64,000 bases of DNA from Spizellomyces sp. 'palustris' (GCA_006535965.1 QEAR01000023.1:219131-283130); one strand, 5' to 3'; positions 26,871 to 38,491 are shown, numbered from the stretch's first letter. Translations and numbers: made by a program. The notes: generated by a model not told the origin, from the sequence alone.

Positions 26871-28436
26871 TCAGGTGCCATTTGCAAATCCCTTGGAAAA
26901 AGCTTTGTGAATATCTCTCTGCTGTACGCGCTCCTGGCTATCTGCCATGTCTTTCGCGTCTACCCGGCTGGATGCCGCTTTCCGTACAGCCTGCGCGGCG
27001 CCTTCTTTCTGCCGGACTTCCATCTGACGACCATGGTTGGACACAAGTTTTTCGGTACCCTCTAAATTGCGCTCTTGCATCCTTAACTTTCTTTCAAGTT
27101 CTTCGATTTGCCGCCTGAGCTCGTTCTCTCTTTCCACAAGACTGCCTCTCACCTTTTCGGCCATTACAAGATCCTCCCTAGCGCGTTTCAGAGCACCTAC
27201 TGTGCGACGCAGTTCAGAATGAGCTTTGCCTGCACGTTCATTTGTAGAGTTACAGGTCTGCGACAAATGAGTCAGGGCCGCATGGAGTGTGCTAAAGGCA
27301 GACGCAAGAGCAGCGATTTTGGTGGAGGGTGACGCTGACCTGGATGGAGGGTTCGGTGGAGATGATATTGGCTGTGTCCCTGCCGCTGTTCCAACGTGAT
27401 TTGCAGATGGAGAAGATGCTCCGTACAATCGCTCATCGGAAGCCACGTCGGAGAGAATCGACCGATGGACTGAATCCGCTAGCTCGTGGAGACGTAGTCT
27501 AAGGTCTTCATACTCTTCTTGAATTAATTCCCTAGGGCCACGCCAAAAGCTCTCACTTGTATCGCCTTCCTCGGTCTGTGTTGCTGCTTCAGACGCTTTG
27601 CGACGTTTGTCCCGTTCCTTTATCAAGTCCTTCATGGCACTATCTTTAACCCTTGCCAGTTGTGCGTCTAAGTGCGGATCCTTATCCCTTGTAGCTTCAC
27701 TCTTAGAATTGGGATGCACATCTTCAACGCCAGCAGTGCGTCTTGCAAGGCTTTCATAGGCACGCAATCGCAGATCCTTTGCTTCAGCCATTTCTTGCGC
27801 CATGCGCAACTGCAGATTACAAGCTTCCTTGTCGGCCGTCGCCGTCGCCTGCACCTCTACAAGACGCTCCTGAAGCTGCTTGATCTTGTGCTTCATGGCA
27901 AATAGAAGTCTGCGATAATCTTTCCGTGGGTCACTTGAGGGTTCTTGGCTGCCGCTGACGGGAGTTTCATGTTCCCGAGGTGCTCCAGCGGCATGGGCAA
28001 AGATATTTCGTACGACAACCGGCGTCTCCTCATATCGCTCATCCGTACATCCCTTTTTTCCTTCTGGTGAAGAGGTACGAGTGTCGGCGGATACTTCCTT
28101 GGGTTGCCCAGCGTAAGTGACCTGTGTAGGAACTGGTGCAGGAGAACTTGAAGTTTCTACTCGCGATGGTGATACCGGTGATCCAGCTTGACGCACGCGG
28201 TCCCAGGCAGCATCGTACTTTCGTGCAGCTAGCTTTCTCTTCAGATCTGCAATTTCTTGGTCCTTTGCCTCTAGGAGCCCCGTCAACTTCACAATACGCT
28301 CTCCTTCTTCCAGATGAGATAAGTCATATGTCAAGCTTGCGTTAGCTTCCGTGCTACGGGCAGCGTGGGCCTTTGTCGTGGACCGTGCAAAACGTGATAT
28401 AGGTGTGGTAGCATGAGCAGAAAGGTATGTCTGCAT
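26871..28436 (-). CDS. Coiled-coil protein, unknown function
   Basis: Single uninterrupted exon of 521 codons, ATG 28434-28436, unusual here because most neighbours are split. Long heptad-rich segments are visible: ERIVKLTGLLEAKDQEIADL near the N-terminus, YRRLLFAMKHKIKQLQERLV in the middle, and LVERENELRRQIEELERKLR near the C-terminus. These are separated by Ser/Pro/Thr-rich linkers. No enzymatic or known DNA-binding motif is seen. A structural or scaffolding role, possibly cytoskeletal or centrosomal, would be consistent but is a guess. The intact length and absence of stops support it as a real gene. Confidence 0.72.
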   Translation of the reverse strand: MQTYLSAHATTPISRFARSTTKAHAARSTEANASLTYDLSHLEEGERIVKLTGLLEAKDQEIADLKRKLAARKYDAAWDRVRQAGSPVSPSRVETSSSPAPVPTQVTYAGQPKEVSADTRTSSPEGKKGCTDERYEETPVVVRNIFAHAAGAPREHETPVSGSQEPSSDPRKDYRRLLFAMKHKIKQLQERLVEVQATATADKEACNLQLRMAQEMAEAKDLRLRAYESLARRTAGVEDVHPNSKSEATRDKDPHLDAQLARVKDSAMKDLIKERDKRRKASEAATQTEEGDTSESFWRGPRELIQEEYEDLRLRLHELADSVHRSILSDVASDERLYGASSPSANHVGTAAGTQPISSPPNPPSRSASPSTKIAALASAFSTLHAALTHLSQTCNSTNERAGKAHSELRRTVGALKRAREDLVMAEKVRGSLVERENELRRQIEELERKLRMQERNLEGTEKLVSNHGRQMEVRQKEGAAQAVRKAASSRVDAKDMADSQERVQQRDIHKAFSKGFANGT

Positions 28437-28613
28437 GTCAAAGTGTGCCAGATCGTGCCATTTAGGTTATTTGTTGTTTGTCGCGAGACTCGAACTCGGG
28501 AGGCACAGGCTGCCACACAAGCTGTTGCTGTGGGGACGTGTCATGAGGTAAACTAGCGATGTGACAAATTCAAACTTACACTCCTTCCCCCAAAGCACTA
28601 CCATTTTGAAAAA

Positions 28614-29400
28614 ATGAGCACCAAGCTGAACTCCAATCCCGTTATATATGAAGTTTCGAAAAACGTCGGTCGTATTAGAAAGCCGGAGGATGAGGATGAA
28701 TCAGTCGCTGATCCTTTTGACAGCGAAGAGATTTTTGGTTAGTTTGGCCATGTCGCTTTAACAGCTGGATCTCGCTTGTGCTAACGCAACAATAGAGCTT
28801 ATCCGACACATCAACGACCCCGAGCATCCTGTACGAGCGCCATTGACACTCGTTGCATTGATTTTCAAATTGCAGAGGTTTCTAAAGCTTATTACAGCTC
28901 ACACTTGAACAGCTGAATGTATCCCAGCAAGAATTGATATCTATCGATAATGACAAGCATCATATCTTAGTTCGGTTCACACCTACCATTCCCCATTGCT
29001 CAATGGCAACATTAATTGGGCTATGCATCAGAGTTCGGTTATTGCGGTCTCTTCCTGAACGTTACAAGGTGCATTTGTGGGCTAGTCATAAGATTCTTTG
29101 TCGAAACGCTTACACACCCTGATTTCGGTAGGTGGATATCCGAGTCTCCGAAGGATCGCATCAATCTGAGCACGCAGGTATGCTTCCTAAAGAGCGGGCG
29201 CTCATTGGTCGGGCTGGTACTGATTGATATCTCGGGATATTAGTCAACAAGCAGCTCAATGATAAAGAGCGCGTGGCGGCAGCGCTGGAGAACAGCCATT
29301 TGCTCGAGGTTGTAAATCAGGTATATACAGACATTGTTTTATTACTGCGGATCATTTCTAAAGTAGATCACAGTGCCTCGCCACGACGGTTGACAAGTGA
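28614..29400 (+). CDS. CIA2: Cytosolic iron-sulfur assembly factor CIA2 (MIP18/FAM96 family)
   Basis: CIA targeting complex subunit that, with Cia1 and Mms19, hands Fe-S clusters to cytosolic and nuclear proteins. Exon 1 (ATG 28614) reads [17 protein letters not shown] and DPFDSEEIF. The next exons give [28 protein letters not shown] and the signature [20 protein letters not shown] with its reactive Cys, then [16 protein letters not shown] donor and TTCGGTAG acceptor join this to [15 protein letters not shown], then [20 protein letters not shown] and EVVNQ. A final intron to TGCCTC gives CLATTVDK and TGA at 29398-29400. Sequence blocks match the family almost continuously. Confidence 0.93.
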
Positions 29401-29684
29401 AAGGGAACACCACTCTCTCGCTATCATTTCATGTCCATAATTTTCTGTTTGCATATTTATATCATGCGTTGATATTGCATTGTATGAACTATATTACATT
29501 GGGTTTTGCCAAACGCTTCGCGGCAACTCTCTATCGTAGATTAGTTAACCAGAATTGAGCGAGCAGTAGTGAGAAACTCGCACGGCTCTTGACGGCAATA
29601 AAAGTATATTGTTAATAGTTCGATCATGTAATGCCGTATCGTACGCAGGATAAGATACAGGGCACAGCATTCTGTGGTCGTAGT

Positions 29685-31334
29685 TCACCCATCGGGATGC
29701 AATTGCTGATACTGAGCAATGATATCTTCTCTTGTAAGATTTTTGGCCAAACCTTCTTCGGGGCCCTCGTGGTTCCCCTCTCTTGGCGAGAGATCTGACG
29801 TTTCCGATCTACCCTGCCGATATGACCGCTCCCACACTCGCAGAGCTTTCTCGAGATCTTTTCCATTGAGGTACATTTTTATCATGCCTTGCACAGCGCT
29901 GCGCAGGACCGGCTTGCCCTTTTCCTGACAGTCCCTTCTGATGGTTTCAAAAAGAGCCTCCGCCTCCGCTACTTCACCTGCATTTGTATAAGCAGTCAAA
30001 AGTGAAGTCCGCAGCTTCATGAGCTTTCCGCTCCCAGGTGTGGCAGAGAGGCGTTCTTGAGCGGTTTCAAATATCTCCCTCGAATGTTGCAGATTTCCTG
30101 CCCTGCCATGTATCGTGATCATCCGCCCATACATTACAACATTTGGGCGGAACCCCCGCTGCTGTAACTCTTTCCAGTAATAATCTGCAGTAGAAGGGTC
30201 ATTTTTGGCGACGCACATTTTCAATATAATGGTGTAGGTATTCAATAAATGTTTTGATGAACGGCTTCCTTCTCCCGCGAGTGCCCCGCCCGGCTCTAGG
30301 TAGCTGCCAAAGAATTTTTGAGCTTCGTCGAAAGCCTCCGCATTCACCAGGGCAGAAAGGAAAGCATTGTCCAATTGTAACTTAGGGTCATGCCCTATTT
30401 GCTCCTTTCGGAGGTTTTGGGCACGTCCCTGACCTCCCTTCGTTAAATCCCTCAAATCCAGATTATCCAAAGCCGTCTGGTATATCGTCTTGATTGCTTC
30501 CAGTTTACCAAGTCTGCCGAAAATCTCCAAGGCTCTCAAATAGGATTCCAAATTTGGTCGTACGCCTCGGTGAAGCACATCCCTCCAGAGTTCTGCACCC
30601 CGCTGTAGTTGACCTATACCCCCAGACATCCCGTGCAACTCCAGTAGAGAATTATATGCGTCAGCAGTTACTGGCAACTTTCGTTCAAGCATTTCGTCGT
30701 ATGCGCGAGAAGCAAGTTCTAAATCTCGCCATTTTGTGCAGCACTGTAGAAGGGCGGTGAACATAAGGGGGGATGGCGAGTAACCAAAACGACGCAGGTT
30801 GGATAGCACGTCTAGAATGACATCACGGTATAGGAGGGAGTCTGCAAGGAGAAGATGGAATAGTTCGTGATAGTCCTGATATTTTAGCCGAGAGACCAAG
30901 TCATTTTCTTTGAGAACAGTGTAAACACGAACGGCTTCCTCCGGTTGTTTCGTCTTCAAAAGATCCCGCAAAAGCTCGATTTTCTCCCAACCGGAAAGAT
31001 GCCGGAGACGGTCGAGATTTATTTTCACCACACGATAACGTGGCATCTTGGGCGCTTCATCTTCGGGCTCACGGTTCCGATGTCGTCGGTGTTGGGCAGG
31101 CGCTTTTGTGTTCGGCTTGGTCGGCGTTTGCGCAAGCCCGACTGCGGAGCTTGAAGAGAAACTCACGCAAAGGGATGTGCACCCCGTGAGTCTTGCAGGA
31201 GCACATGTATGCCGACTAATCCTGCTTCCGAGGTATACTGTTCGATGCATGTCGAATTTCGACCAGAAAGCTGCGACTTGCAGGTTCTGGGAATCGGCAC
31301 TTGGGGGCCGACGCCATGACAACAGCATAATCAT
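29685..31334 (-). CDS. Pentatricopeptide-repeat protein, probably mitochondrial
   Basis: Intronless frame; the first ATG is 31332-31334 (MIMLLSWRRPPSADSQN), with another two codons on, giving about 549 residues. The N-terminus is rich in Arg, Ser and hydrophobic residues and lacks acidic ones, consistent with a mitochondrial presequence. The body shows 35-residue helical-pair repeats: PLMFTALLQCCTKWRDLELA, TADAYNSLLELHGMSGGIGQ, NVVMYGRMITIHGRAGNLQH and LRTSLLTAYTNAGEVAEAEA. PPR proteins bind single-stranded RNA in organelles; the target cannot be told. The C-terminus is acidic and ends QYQQLHPDG. Confidence 0.85.
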   Translation of the reverse strand: MIMLLSWRRPPSADSQNLQVAAFWSKFDMHRTVYLGSRISRHTCAPARLTGCTSLCVSFSSSSAVGLAQTPTKPNTKAPAQHRRHRNREPEDEAPKMPRYRVVKINLDRLRHLSGWEKIELLRDLLKTKQPEEAVRVYTVLKENDLVSRLKYQDYHELFHLLLADSLLYRDVILDVLSNLRRFGYSPSPLMFTALLQCCTKWRDLELASRAYDEMLERKLPVTADAYNSLLELHGMSGGIGQLQRGAELWRDVLHRGVRPNLESYLRALEIFGRLGKLEAIKTIYQTALDNLDLRDLTKGGQGRAQNLRKEQIGHDPKLQLDNAFLSALVNAEAFDEAQKFFGSYLEPGGALAGEGSRSSKHLLNTYTIILKMCVAKNDPSTADYYWKELQQRGFRPNVVMYGRMITIHGRAGNLQHSREIFETAQERLSATPGSGKLMKLRTSLLTAYTNAGEVAEAEALFETIRRDCQEKGKPVLRSAVQGMIKMYLNGKDLEKALRVWERSYRQGRSETSDLSPREGNHEGPEEGLAKNLTREDIIAQYQQLHPDG

Positions 31335-31522
31335 ACCTGATTTGGTCAAATGAAATCGCGTGGCTTAGGAGCCAGTCAGACATGCTTGCGTGAGGTTCAT
31401 CTTGAGGCTATTGTAGGTTCTTTGTACATTGACAATAAAGACTTTTGACAGCATCTTTTCAACAATGTCAGAATTTCATATCTCCAAATGTGATGACTTG
31501 AACATCAGATGAACGAACATTA

Positions 31523-31937
31523 TTAGATCTGGGAAACAGCGGCACTTGATGCGCTCCCGCTCCCCACTGTGCGGGACTCGGAGGCTCCTGCACCTGGCGA
31601 GGGAGGTATCGGTACTGGCCATTTTCCATTGCTCACGTCATATCTCTGACCAGTTGCCGCTCCAAGAATGAGCATTTGTTCGCGACTAACAAACATAGGG
31701 TCAAATCCGTGCTCATATATCAGACGGTCGCCAAAGTACTTGAACTCTCGAAAGGCTTGCGCCTTTTCCAAGGCGGTCCTTAAATATCAGCAACATGAGT
31801 CAAAGTTAGAGTCACAAAAGCAATACATCTTGAATACTACCTTTCTCGGGGACTAAAGATGGAAAAATCCAAGTTGGTGTACTTCGGGGACGCCAGAACA
31901 TTGCCGGCCCAAAAGCCCAGTGTAATGCAGTTCAATC
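31523..31937 (-). CDS. Small hypothetical protein, 5' end unresolved
   Basis: Two exons are supported: 31841-31937 and 31523-31778, joined by a 62-nt GT-AG intron. Exon 1 as seen reads LNCITLGFWAGNVLASPKYT and then NLDFSIFSPRE. Exon 2 reads RTALEKAQAFREFKYFGDRL, YEHGFDPMFVSREQMLILGA and ends with a Gly/Ser/Ala-rich tail. An upstream stop and an AG at 31938 imply at least one more 5' exon, which I could not identify. No family is recognised. The exon with GFWAGNVLASPKYTN looks conserved rather than random. It lies downstream of ASNSD1 on the same strand. Confidence 0.5.
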
Positions 31938-32314
31938 CTCCACAGTGCAAAAGTCAACACACATAGTATTACTGTCATAATCTTCTTACTCCCTGTTCAG
32001 CAATTCAGTGGTTGATAGATCGTTAATTTATGGGTATTTAGGTAATTCAGCAGTATTTACTAGAACTTAGCCCAGGATATACCTCCTAACATATGATCTC
32101 CTGTAATAACAGTGAATATACTAGCGGTGCTATTATTTCCACTTGTCATACTATTAGTGTGCACACCACCAGTAATAGCATCAAGACAAATAGGGATAGT
32201 ACATTCATGTCATTCTTTAATGCATAATACTATTCAACTAATAAAAAGTGGACGAATGCTACTATCTATTCTACGCTGCAACGTTCCGTCAAGTATTTGA
32301 CTAGGAAAAGGTAA
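31938..32314. other. AT-rich spacer, possibly with transposon debris
   Basis: 377 nt, compositionally unlike its surroundings (AT-rich, many TAxTA steps). It contains ACCTCCTAACA at 32081-32091, which resembles the end of the LTR near 62450. The missing first exon of the 31523 gene may also lie here. Confidence 0.3.
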
Positions 32315-34829
32315 TCAGGTGGGATCAACCCTTTCTTGACCACGTAGCCCACCGCTTCCAATATCCATCTTGGCACTTCGTGCACCAAATTGCACCGCTC
32401 GTTTCGGCTCCGTGCTTGCCCGGTCCAAGCCAAACCGGGTTAAAGATAGCTGTCGTAAGAGTAGCTTTTCTCCCACACCTCTGGGTAAGCGCGGGTCTGC
32501 CTTCAGATGTATGGGCATGGCAGAGAGACATGCCAGCACATCCTCTGCAAGATAAGGGAACCGGACCTCCTTGCCGTGATCTGAAATGATGCGGTCATCC
32601 CTCCCCAGATTACGGTTTGCAATTCTCTCCACGTCTAGCTGAACCTCTTCTACCAATCCTGCCCAGCCTTTTGCTTCAAACGCTGCACGATGTCGACTAT
32701 ATCCAGCAAGCTAGTAAAGCAAGGCGCTGTTTAGTAAACAAAACAACGAGCGGGTTCCGATGTTGCCGGCATTTTTCTAACAAATCTATGTACCTGTTCA
32801 TCCGCACCGAGGCCACTGAAAAGCACCTTCGCCTTGCTAATATATGGTTGTCTCTGCTGCACAATGTCGAACCCATCAATAACCCGATGCCATTCACAAA
32901 ATATATTGCTTTGCAAAAAAAACGCATTGTCTTACCTCCCCTGGACTTGCAATGTGGCCTGTTCGGATGAGCTAGTTTCAGTATGAATTTTAACATTAAA
33001 CAGGCGACAATTACGAACCAACACCTCGCGCGCCAAACCAGAAGGCGATTGCAATACTCTAATCATCAAAAATATCAGCTTTGCTTGGGAACTGATATAG
33101 TAGTATTTCGAAACTCTTACCAAGTCCATCACTGTATTTGACGGCTTCATTAACTCCATTACCCTTTGTCTTGCTGCAACTGCTTCTGCATAAGGAACAT
33201 CGATTTCCACAAATCGCCAAGGTCGGTTCGGGAAGCGTTTCGCCAGTTCAGCAGCCCCGGAGCGGCCAGTGCGCCGATCGGGCACATTATAAATGGAAGA
33301 ATCATAGGTTTCAGACAATACGACTTCAATCGGAAGTCCGCGTTCGCCAGACGGTCGAGATTTGCCTTTTGCTCGCTGTATTCGTGGATTTTCAAATGCA
33401 AGATTGAGGAGATCGCAAGGTTCGCCCTTGGGTAAATACCGATCCGCCAGTGCAGCAAGACAAATGCAATCTAAGCCACCCGAGAACAGAATTGCTAGCC
33501 GTGCGTCCTGTGTGGAGCTATCGCTCAATTGAGTTATATAAGTTGACGGCTCCCTGGCTTGAGCAACTGCCTACGTACTTTGCTGTGGGTATATTCTCCA
33601 CTCGCAGGCGAACTGCTTCCGCTAGTACCTGTTCCAGGGTGTCTACGGCATCCTCCATTCCTGGGAACAGCTTCAAAGGCGGTAGTGATAAACCGGCTCC
33701 ATCGCGCTGGTTCAGACATGCGATTTCCGGAGATTCAGGTAGTCGCAGGTTGAGAGGTCCAAATGGCGCAACCTATTTGGTTGGAAGCCTACTTAGTGAT
33801 ATGATTTGACAGGCTAGATGGTGTTCGAGTTACCCACCAATGGTACCACATCGGGAACTGCGTCTGGTGAAGTCTGCGCACTGAGAGTTGTATCATATAG
33901 CCAAGGATGTCGTATCAAGGTGTGACGAATCGTCTTATGACACGCAAATGCCATGAGAATGCCCAGTTCAAAAGTTTCTCTTTCAGAACATGCAGCCACC
34001 TCACCTTGAGTGTGGCCAGATCTTTCAGTTGCAAGCAATATAGCCCATCAGCCGGCACCTCCTCCCAACTGGAATCCAAGTCACTATCCGCCAACGCGTT
34101 ATTCAAAGCAGCGACTGATGTAAGTAACAGCGTCTGTTCTTCTGCGTTCGACCTCCACTGCCATAAGAGCGATCGCCGGCCCAACACATCTCGTCCAAAG
34201 TATAGCCGTTGGGTAGTCGCTTGCCAATACACCATTACCCATGGACCACGGACGGCAGAAATACATTCCAGTAGCCGGCTTTCAGTGTCACGACCTGTTG
34301 CCGATGACTCGACAGCAGTCAGCAGTGTACGGGAAACGGCTTCCGTGTCATTCTCGTCCGGCGCGACCTTAACATAAAGAGCATAAGTGATAAGGTTAAG
34401 AATCTTTAAACCAGTAATGCTGCTCGTATCCACTCCAAACGGGATCGTACCTCAAGGCCACCAAAGACCTCCCCATTGAAGCACAGGACATTGCCCTGCT
34501 TATCGACTACTGGCTGTGGAACAGGTTCTTTACCACGAAGGTGCAATGTCCACCCGTGTAATTTAGCATGAAAGCCCGGTTCAAGAGTCCAGGAATAAGA
34601 AGCGTGAGCGTCGGGACCTGTTTGAAAATATAAGAAAATGCTCCATGACCAGCAAGCATGCTCCAAAGGTTACTTTACCGCGACGTGCATTGCATTGGCG
34701 AAGCGCTTCCCATTGCGGTAATGCCTGATACAGTGTGAGATCCCTTGTCGATTTAAAGTATGCAACGCTCCAAATGCGCACCTGGCCTGGAATCTCCCCC
34801 GACGAGAGACTAAAGAGGATTCCACACAT
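32315..34829 (-). CDS. Asparagine synthetase domain-containing protein 1 (ASNSD1-like)
   Basis: Class II glutamine amidotransferase plus PP-loop synthetase fold. ATG 34827-34829 gives MCGILFSLSSGEIPG with Cys2 as the Ntn nucleophile. Later exons carry VLCFNGEVFGGLEV, RGPWVMVYWQATTQRLYFGR and LGRRSLLWQWR in the glutaminase half. The C-terminal half has ARLAILFSGGLDCICLAALA, the PP-loop SGGxD motif, then LLNLAFENPRIQ, NRPWRFVEIDVPYAEAVAAR and KVLFSGLGADEQ. The final exon gives IISDHGKEVRFPYLAEDVLA and LSLTRFGLDRASTEPKRAVQ. This is the ASNSD1/YML096W subfamily, whose biochemical role is not established; the second PP-loop position has Cys rather than the usual Ser. About eight introns. Confidence 0.9.
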
Positions 34830-35239
34830 TAAAAAGTGGTCGGAGGTAGCGAAAAGCCTTGCTGACGAGAATGGTTCGCTTTTCCCATGCATGTATGGCT
34901 GTGCCACATATTTCCATAGCAACAAATCCTATATATCATCAAACGTCACGTCAGGAGTTGTCACAGTTAATGAAGGAACCGTGTTTCAAAGTCTCAGCAA
35001 AAACGACGGAGGTTTGGGGCGGGGGCTGAATTGGGAACCCAGCAGATTTTTTTCCTTCCGACGTTCTAGTTTGGAGCAACGACAAAGCAAGCAACGGAGA
35101 GGCGTTCGTTTTGTAAAAAACGTTTGGCTTGTGCGGACCCATCCCGCCCAAGACTCGCCCTGCTTCGCCCGCGGCGGGCAGTGTATGAAGCCGACTTTAC
35201 CAAATCGCCTAGCGAGACCTTTTTTTGCCCGGGGACTTT
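34830..35239. other. Divergent ASNSD1/RING promoter
   Basis: 410 nt between divergent starts, GC-rich in its right half with a T-run next to the RING ATG. No coding frame or recognisable site is seen. Confidence 0.4.
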
Positions 35240-37033
35240 ATGATTTGGACTAGCAGCGCCTTCCTTTTTGTCGCGTGTCTTCCTTCAATGGCCCAGACAG
35301 CAACCCCGCCGTACATTCACTTGTCCCAAGTTGGCCCGGTACCGGGAAGCAATATCGCATCGTTCCCCGTGAAAGGGAACATGTGGAGGGCGCCCGCTAC
35401 CCCTCTTGAAGGTTTGTTACCTAACAAGGATGGATTACCGGTAGGTATTGCGGTTCATCATCTCGAGCTGTGATTAGACCATTTTGCTGACATCGAGGGC
35501 TAATTTGGCCGGGTAGGGGATCCTTCAAGATTTTCGGGATGCGTGCAACCAAACAGAAGTTGCTACCACCATTTCCAATCTCAAACAGATATCAAACGAT
35601 ATTATTGCTCTTGTAGACGACGTCCCGGATGGGATACCGCCGTGCAACGCATCCGTAAAATTTGCCAATTTGGGCCAAGACGTTAAAGGCGTGGTGCTTG
35701 CACTTGGACTAGCAACCGATCGTCCGACGGAGCCATTGTCTGTCGCAAACTATCCTGTCTACCGCATAGATGCAGTGACATATGGTCGGATACAGGATGA
35801 AGTCATCAAGTCCACTCCACCCGGTCAAATTGTACGCGCCATCTTGTTTCCGGCAGCTCTCACCCCGAACATTTGGCAGTTTGTCTTGATCGTTGTCGTC
35901 GTATTGCTGGGCGTCTCATTCGTCACCTCAGTCATCATGCACTTTTGGCTTTTCCGAAGAAGGCGGCTCGCTGAGGGGCATCTGGGTATGGGCGGAGCAG
36001 TTGACGCGCCGTGGGAGATGAGAGTGCATACCCTGGATATGTCTGTTGTACAAAGTTTCCCAACCAAAGTATACGATTCGGCAGAGGCAAAATTGGAAAA
36101 AGATAACAAGCGAAGTAGCAGAAAGGCGTCTAAAGTGCAGATAACTGAGACGCAGAACTCTGGCGAGGAATTGGCCGCGTCACCTCCACCTGTTGACAGA
36201 CCGATAAAGGGTACCAAAGTGGAAGATATGCGTATGGACATGCCAGGTGGATCTATGGCTACCCTCGTCGATGAGGACGACAACTATATCCCGCATCTAT
36301 CGCGGAACACATCGATGAGGTCTATTCGCACAACTGCATCAGTGCGGACAGTGGAAGGTGGGGTATCTGCAGACACATGTGCCATATGCTTGGACGAATA
36401 TGAAGATGGGGTCATACTGCGAGAATTGTCGTGTAAGCACCTGTTCCATGCAGAATGCATAGGTGAGTGGATCCTATCTTGTCGTGCGAGCGGAGAGGCA
36501 AATTCATATTAATATTTTCCCAAATGTGTTTAGATCAATGGCTAACTCAGCAGTCATCACAGTGCCCAATGTGCAAGGAGGACACAACTCCTGAGCATAT
36601 CAGACTTGAAATGGAAAAGCGGGGTATCGGCATCGGTTTCAACCTGCAGGATCTGGAAATGGGCCGATTACCCACGCAAGAACGCCCTGTCCCAGAAACA
36701 GAAGGGTCAGATTCCCCACAGGTGGCGCAGGAGGTGGATGCCAACCGGCTTGTGGTACCACCATGGCAAAATGTTCGGAATGTACGAGTGTCCGGACAGC
36801 AGCCTCTGTTTATCGCGCCTACTCTGGTAGACCGCCTGGCTCAGGTATCAAACTCGCCAACATCACCAGCAACACCATCACTTCCCGTCGTGCCCACTGT
36901 GCTGGAAGGAAATGATGGGTGGGGGATTGTAGACAGACATGAATCTTTTGACGCCAGCGCTGTCAGTAGTCCACTGGGCACGACATCAACAATGCCCGGC
37001 GAAGACTCCCCAAAGAAACCGTTGGGATCATAG
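35240..37033 (+). CDS. Membrane-bound RING-H2 E3 ubiquitin ligase
   Basis: Three exons (35240-35440, 35517-36462, 36534-37033) give 1647 nt, 548 residues. The N-terminus MIWTSSAFLFVACLPSMAQT is a signal peptide. A lumenal domain follows (about residues 20-210), then one membrane span NIWQFVLIVVVVLLGVSFVT and a basic stop-transfer FRRRRLAEG. A cytosolic acidic region leads to a RING-H2 domain: DTCAICLDEYEDG, LSCKHLFHAECI, and, after an intron inside the domain, DQWLTQQSSQCPMCKED. All eight zinc ligands are present (C3H2C3). Architecture recalls RNF13/RNF167-type endolysosomal ligases, though I do not see a clear PA-domain signature. A Pro/Ser-rich tail ends GEDSPKKPLGS. Confidence 0.9.
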
Positions 37034-37532
37034 TCCACTATCCATGCTATTCCACTGCAGCCAATAACTAGATATTTTTTGGATTTCATCGATGAGTGTG
37101 TGAAAGGGGTTTCTTTTTGTATATTTTTTTGGCGATTAGTTTCGGGGTATATGTTTTTAGTAATGATTTTTGTTCAAAAAGTCTTGATGGAATTTGCATG
37201 CTGTAATGGTTGAAACATCTAGACTCACCACCAATGCATCTGATCATGTGGGCTCACGTTGTTTAGAATTTCCTAAAAAAGAAAAATTAAAGTTTTGCGC
37301 AGCGTCGAACGTTCCGATCAATTGATAATAAAAAATAAATCAAAATCTGCAGCTGTTGGTTGGCCGTTCGTGGCGCTGACGCTTGGCGCGGGGCGTGACG
37401 GAGGACCAGTTTGTTTGTCGACGAGAATAGAAATTGGAGCTTCGGGATCAGGCTCACGTTGCATTGAACAAAAAGCGCATGTGAAGCAGTTGCCCCCTCT
37501 GGCATATTCCCTCCGTTCAAGTCTTCTTCGCA
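37034..37532. other. Intergenic spacer
   Basis: About 500 nt between two plus-strand genes. The left half is T/A-rich (likely 3' UTR of the RING gene) and the right half is the DUF5672 gene's promoter. Nothing else is recognised. Confidence 0.4.
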
Positions 37533-38491
37533 ATGCCATCACCCATTCTCCCCGTAGCACAGCCCACCGTCATGGTGAGTAGAACTCAACTATTTCATTT
37601 CCGTGCGCAGTTCATTGATGCTGGCGCTATTCCCTACAGCATCAGGCAGTGCGAACCGCCCTGGGCAACAGACGACTCGTGCTCGTCCTGATGGCAATGT
37701 TTGCCATATTTTCCCTCTTTTACCTAGCGACCCCTGCAAACCTTTCACTACGCGAGTCCCTACAAAAATACAACTCCTGTCCAGAAATGACAGCGTCAAC
37801 CCCACGATATAACGCCTCCAAACTAGCGGTACTCGTTGAGCAGCGACCGTTGTCAACCATGATTCCGATCCTGCTCCATTATATGGCGACGATGGCAGAC
37901 GACTGGCCGTTCCAAGTTTTCCACACAAAAGAAAACGCCCACCTGTTTGAAACTTCTGCTGCGATACGACGATACATAAAGATGGGCAAATTGCAGACTA
38001 CTCTTATGCCCGAAGATATCATCTTGAAAACTCAGCAAGACGTATCGGCCTTCTTGACAAAGAGATGGTTGTGGGAGCAGTTTGAAGCGGAGCACATATT
38101 TTTCTTCCAATTGGATGCGATCATTTGCTCCAACAGCGACATGACTGTTGATGACTTTTTGGGGTACGATTGGATCGGTGCTCCATGGCCGCACTTTATT
38201 GACGTCAAGGGTGGGAACGGCGGGCTTTCGCTGCGGAGACGATCGAGATTGCTGAGATGTCTCGACAAACAGACTTGGCAACCCACAGATTTGCCCGAAG
38301 ACGTGTGGTTCAGTGTCTGTTTGATGTCCTTCCCGGATGCCGTCATGCCAAGCTTTGAGGAGAGCAAACGCTTCAGTTTGGAAGGGGCTCGGACAGATCG
38401 TTTTCTTGGGGTTCACAAGCCGTACAACGATATTCAGATATCTGAGACGTATGCAACATGCCCGGAAGCAAGGCTGTTGTTCCTGGATTGA
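37533..38491 (+). CDS. DUF5672-family putative glycosyltransferase, type II membrane protein
   Basis: Two exons (37533-37574, 37640-38491) give 894 nt, 297 residues. Exon 1 is MPSPILPVAQPTVM. After a basic stretch a single signal anchor LVLVLMAMFAIFSLFYLA predicts a type II Golgi or ER topology. The lumenal domain has HIFFFQLDAIICSNSDMTVD, DDFLGYDWIGAPWPHF, GGNGGLSLRRRSRLLRCL and TDLPEDVWFSVCL, the blocks I associate with DUF5672 (GT-A-like, with the QLD aspartate as likely metal ligand). Donor and acceptor are unknown. The protein ends CPEARLLFLD and stops at 38489-38491. Confidence 0.85.

Noticed and set aside
28478-28572. tRNA-like sequence on the minus strand: T-arm-like CGAG-TTCGAGT-CTCG, possible 6-bp acceptor pairing TTTGTC/GACAAA and a GGCA/TGCC variable-arm-like stem.
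   Set aside because: No anticodon loop with U33 can be formed, the D-arm/A-box is poor, and there is no terminator T-run downstream. At best a tRNA-derived fragment; not annotated as a gene.
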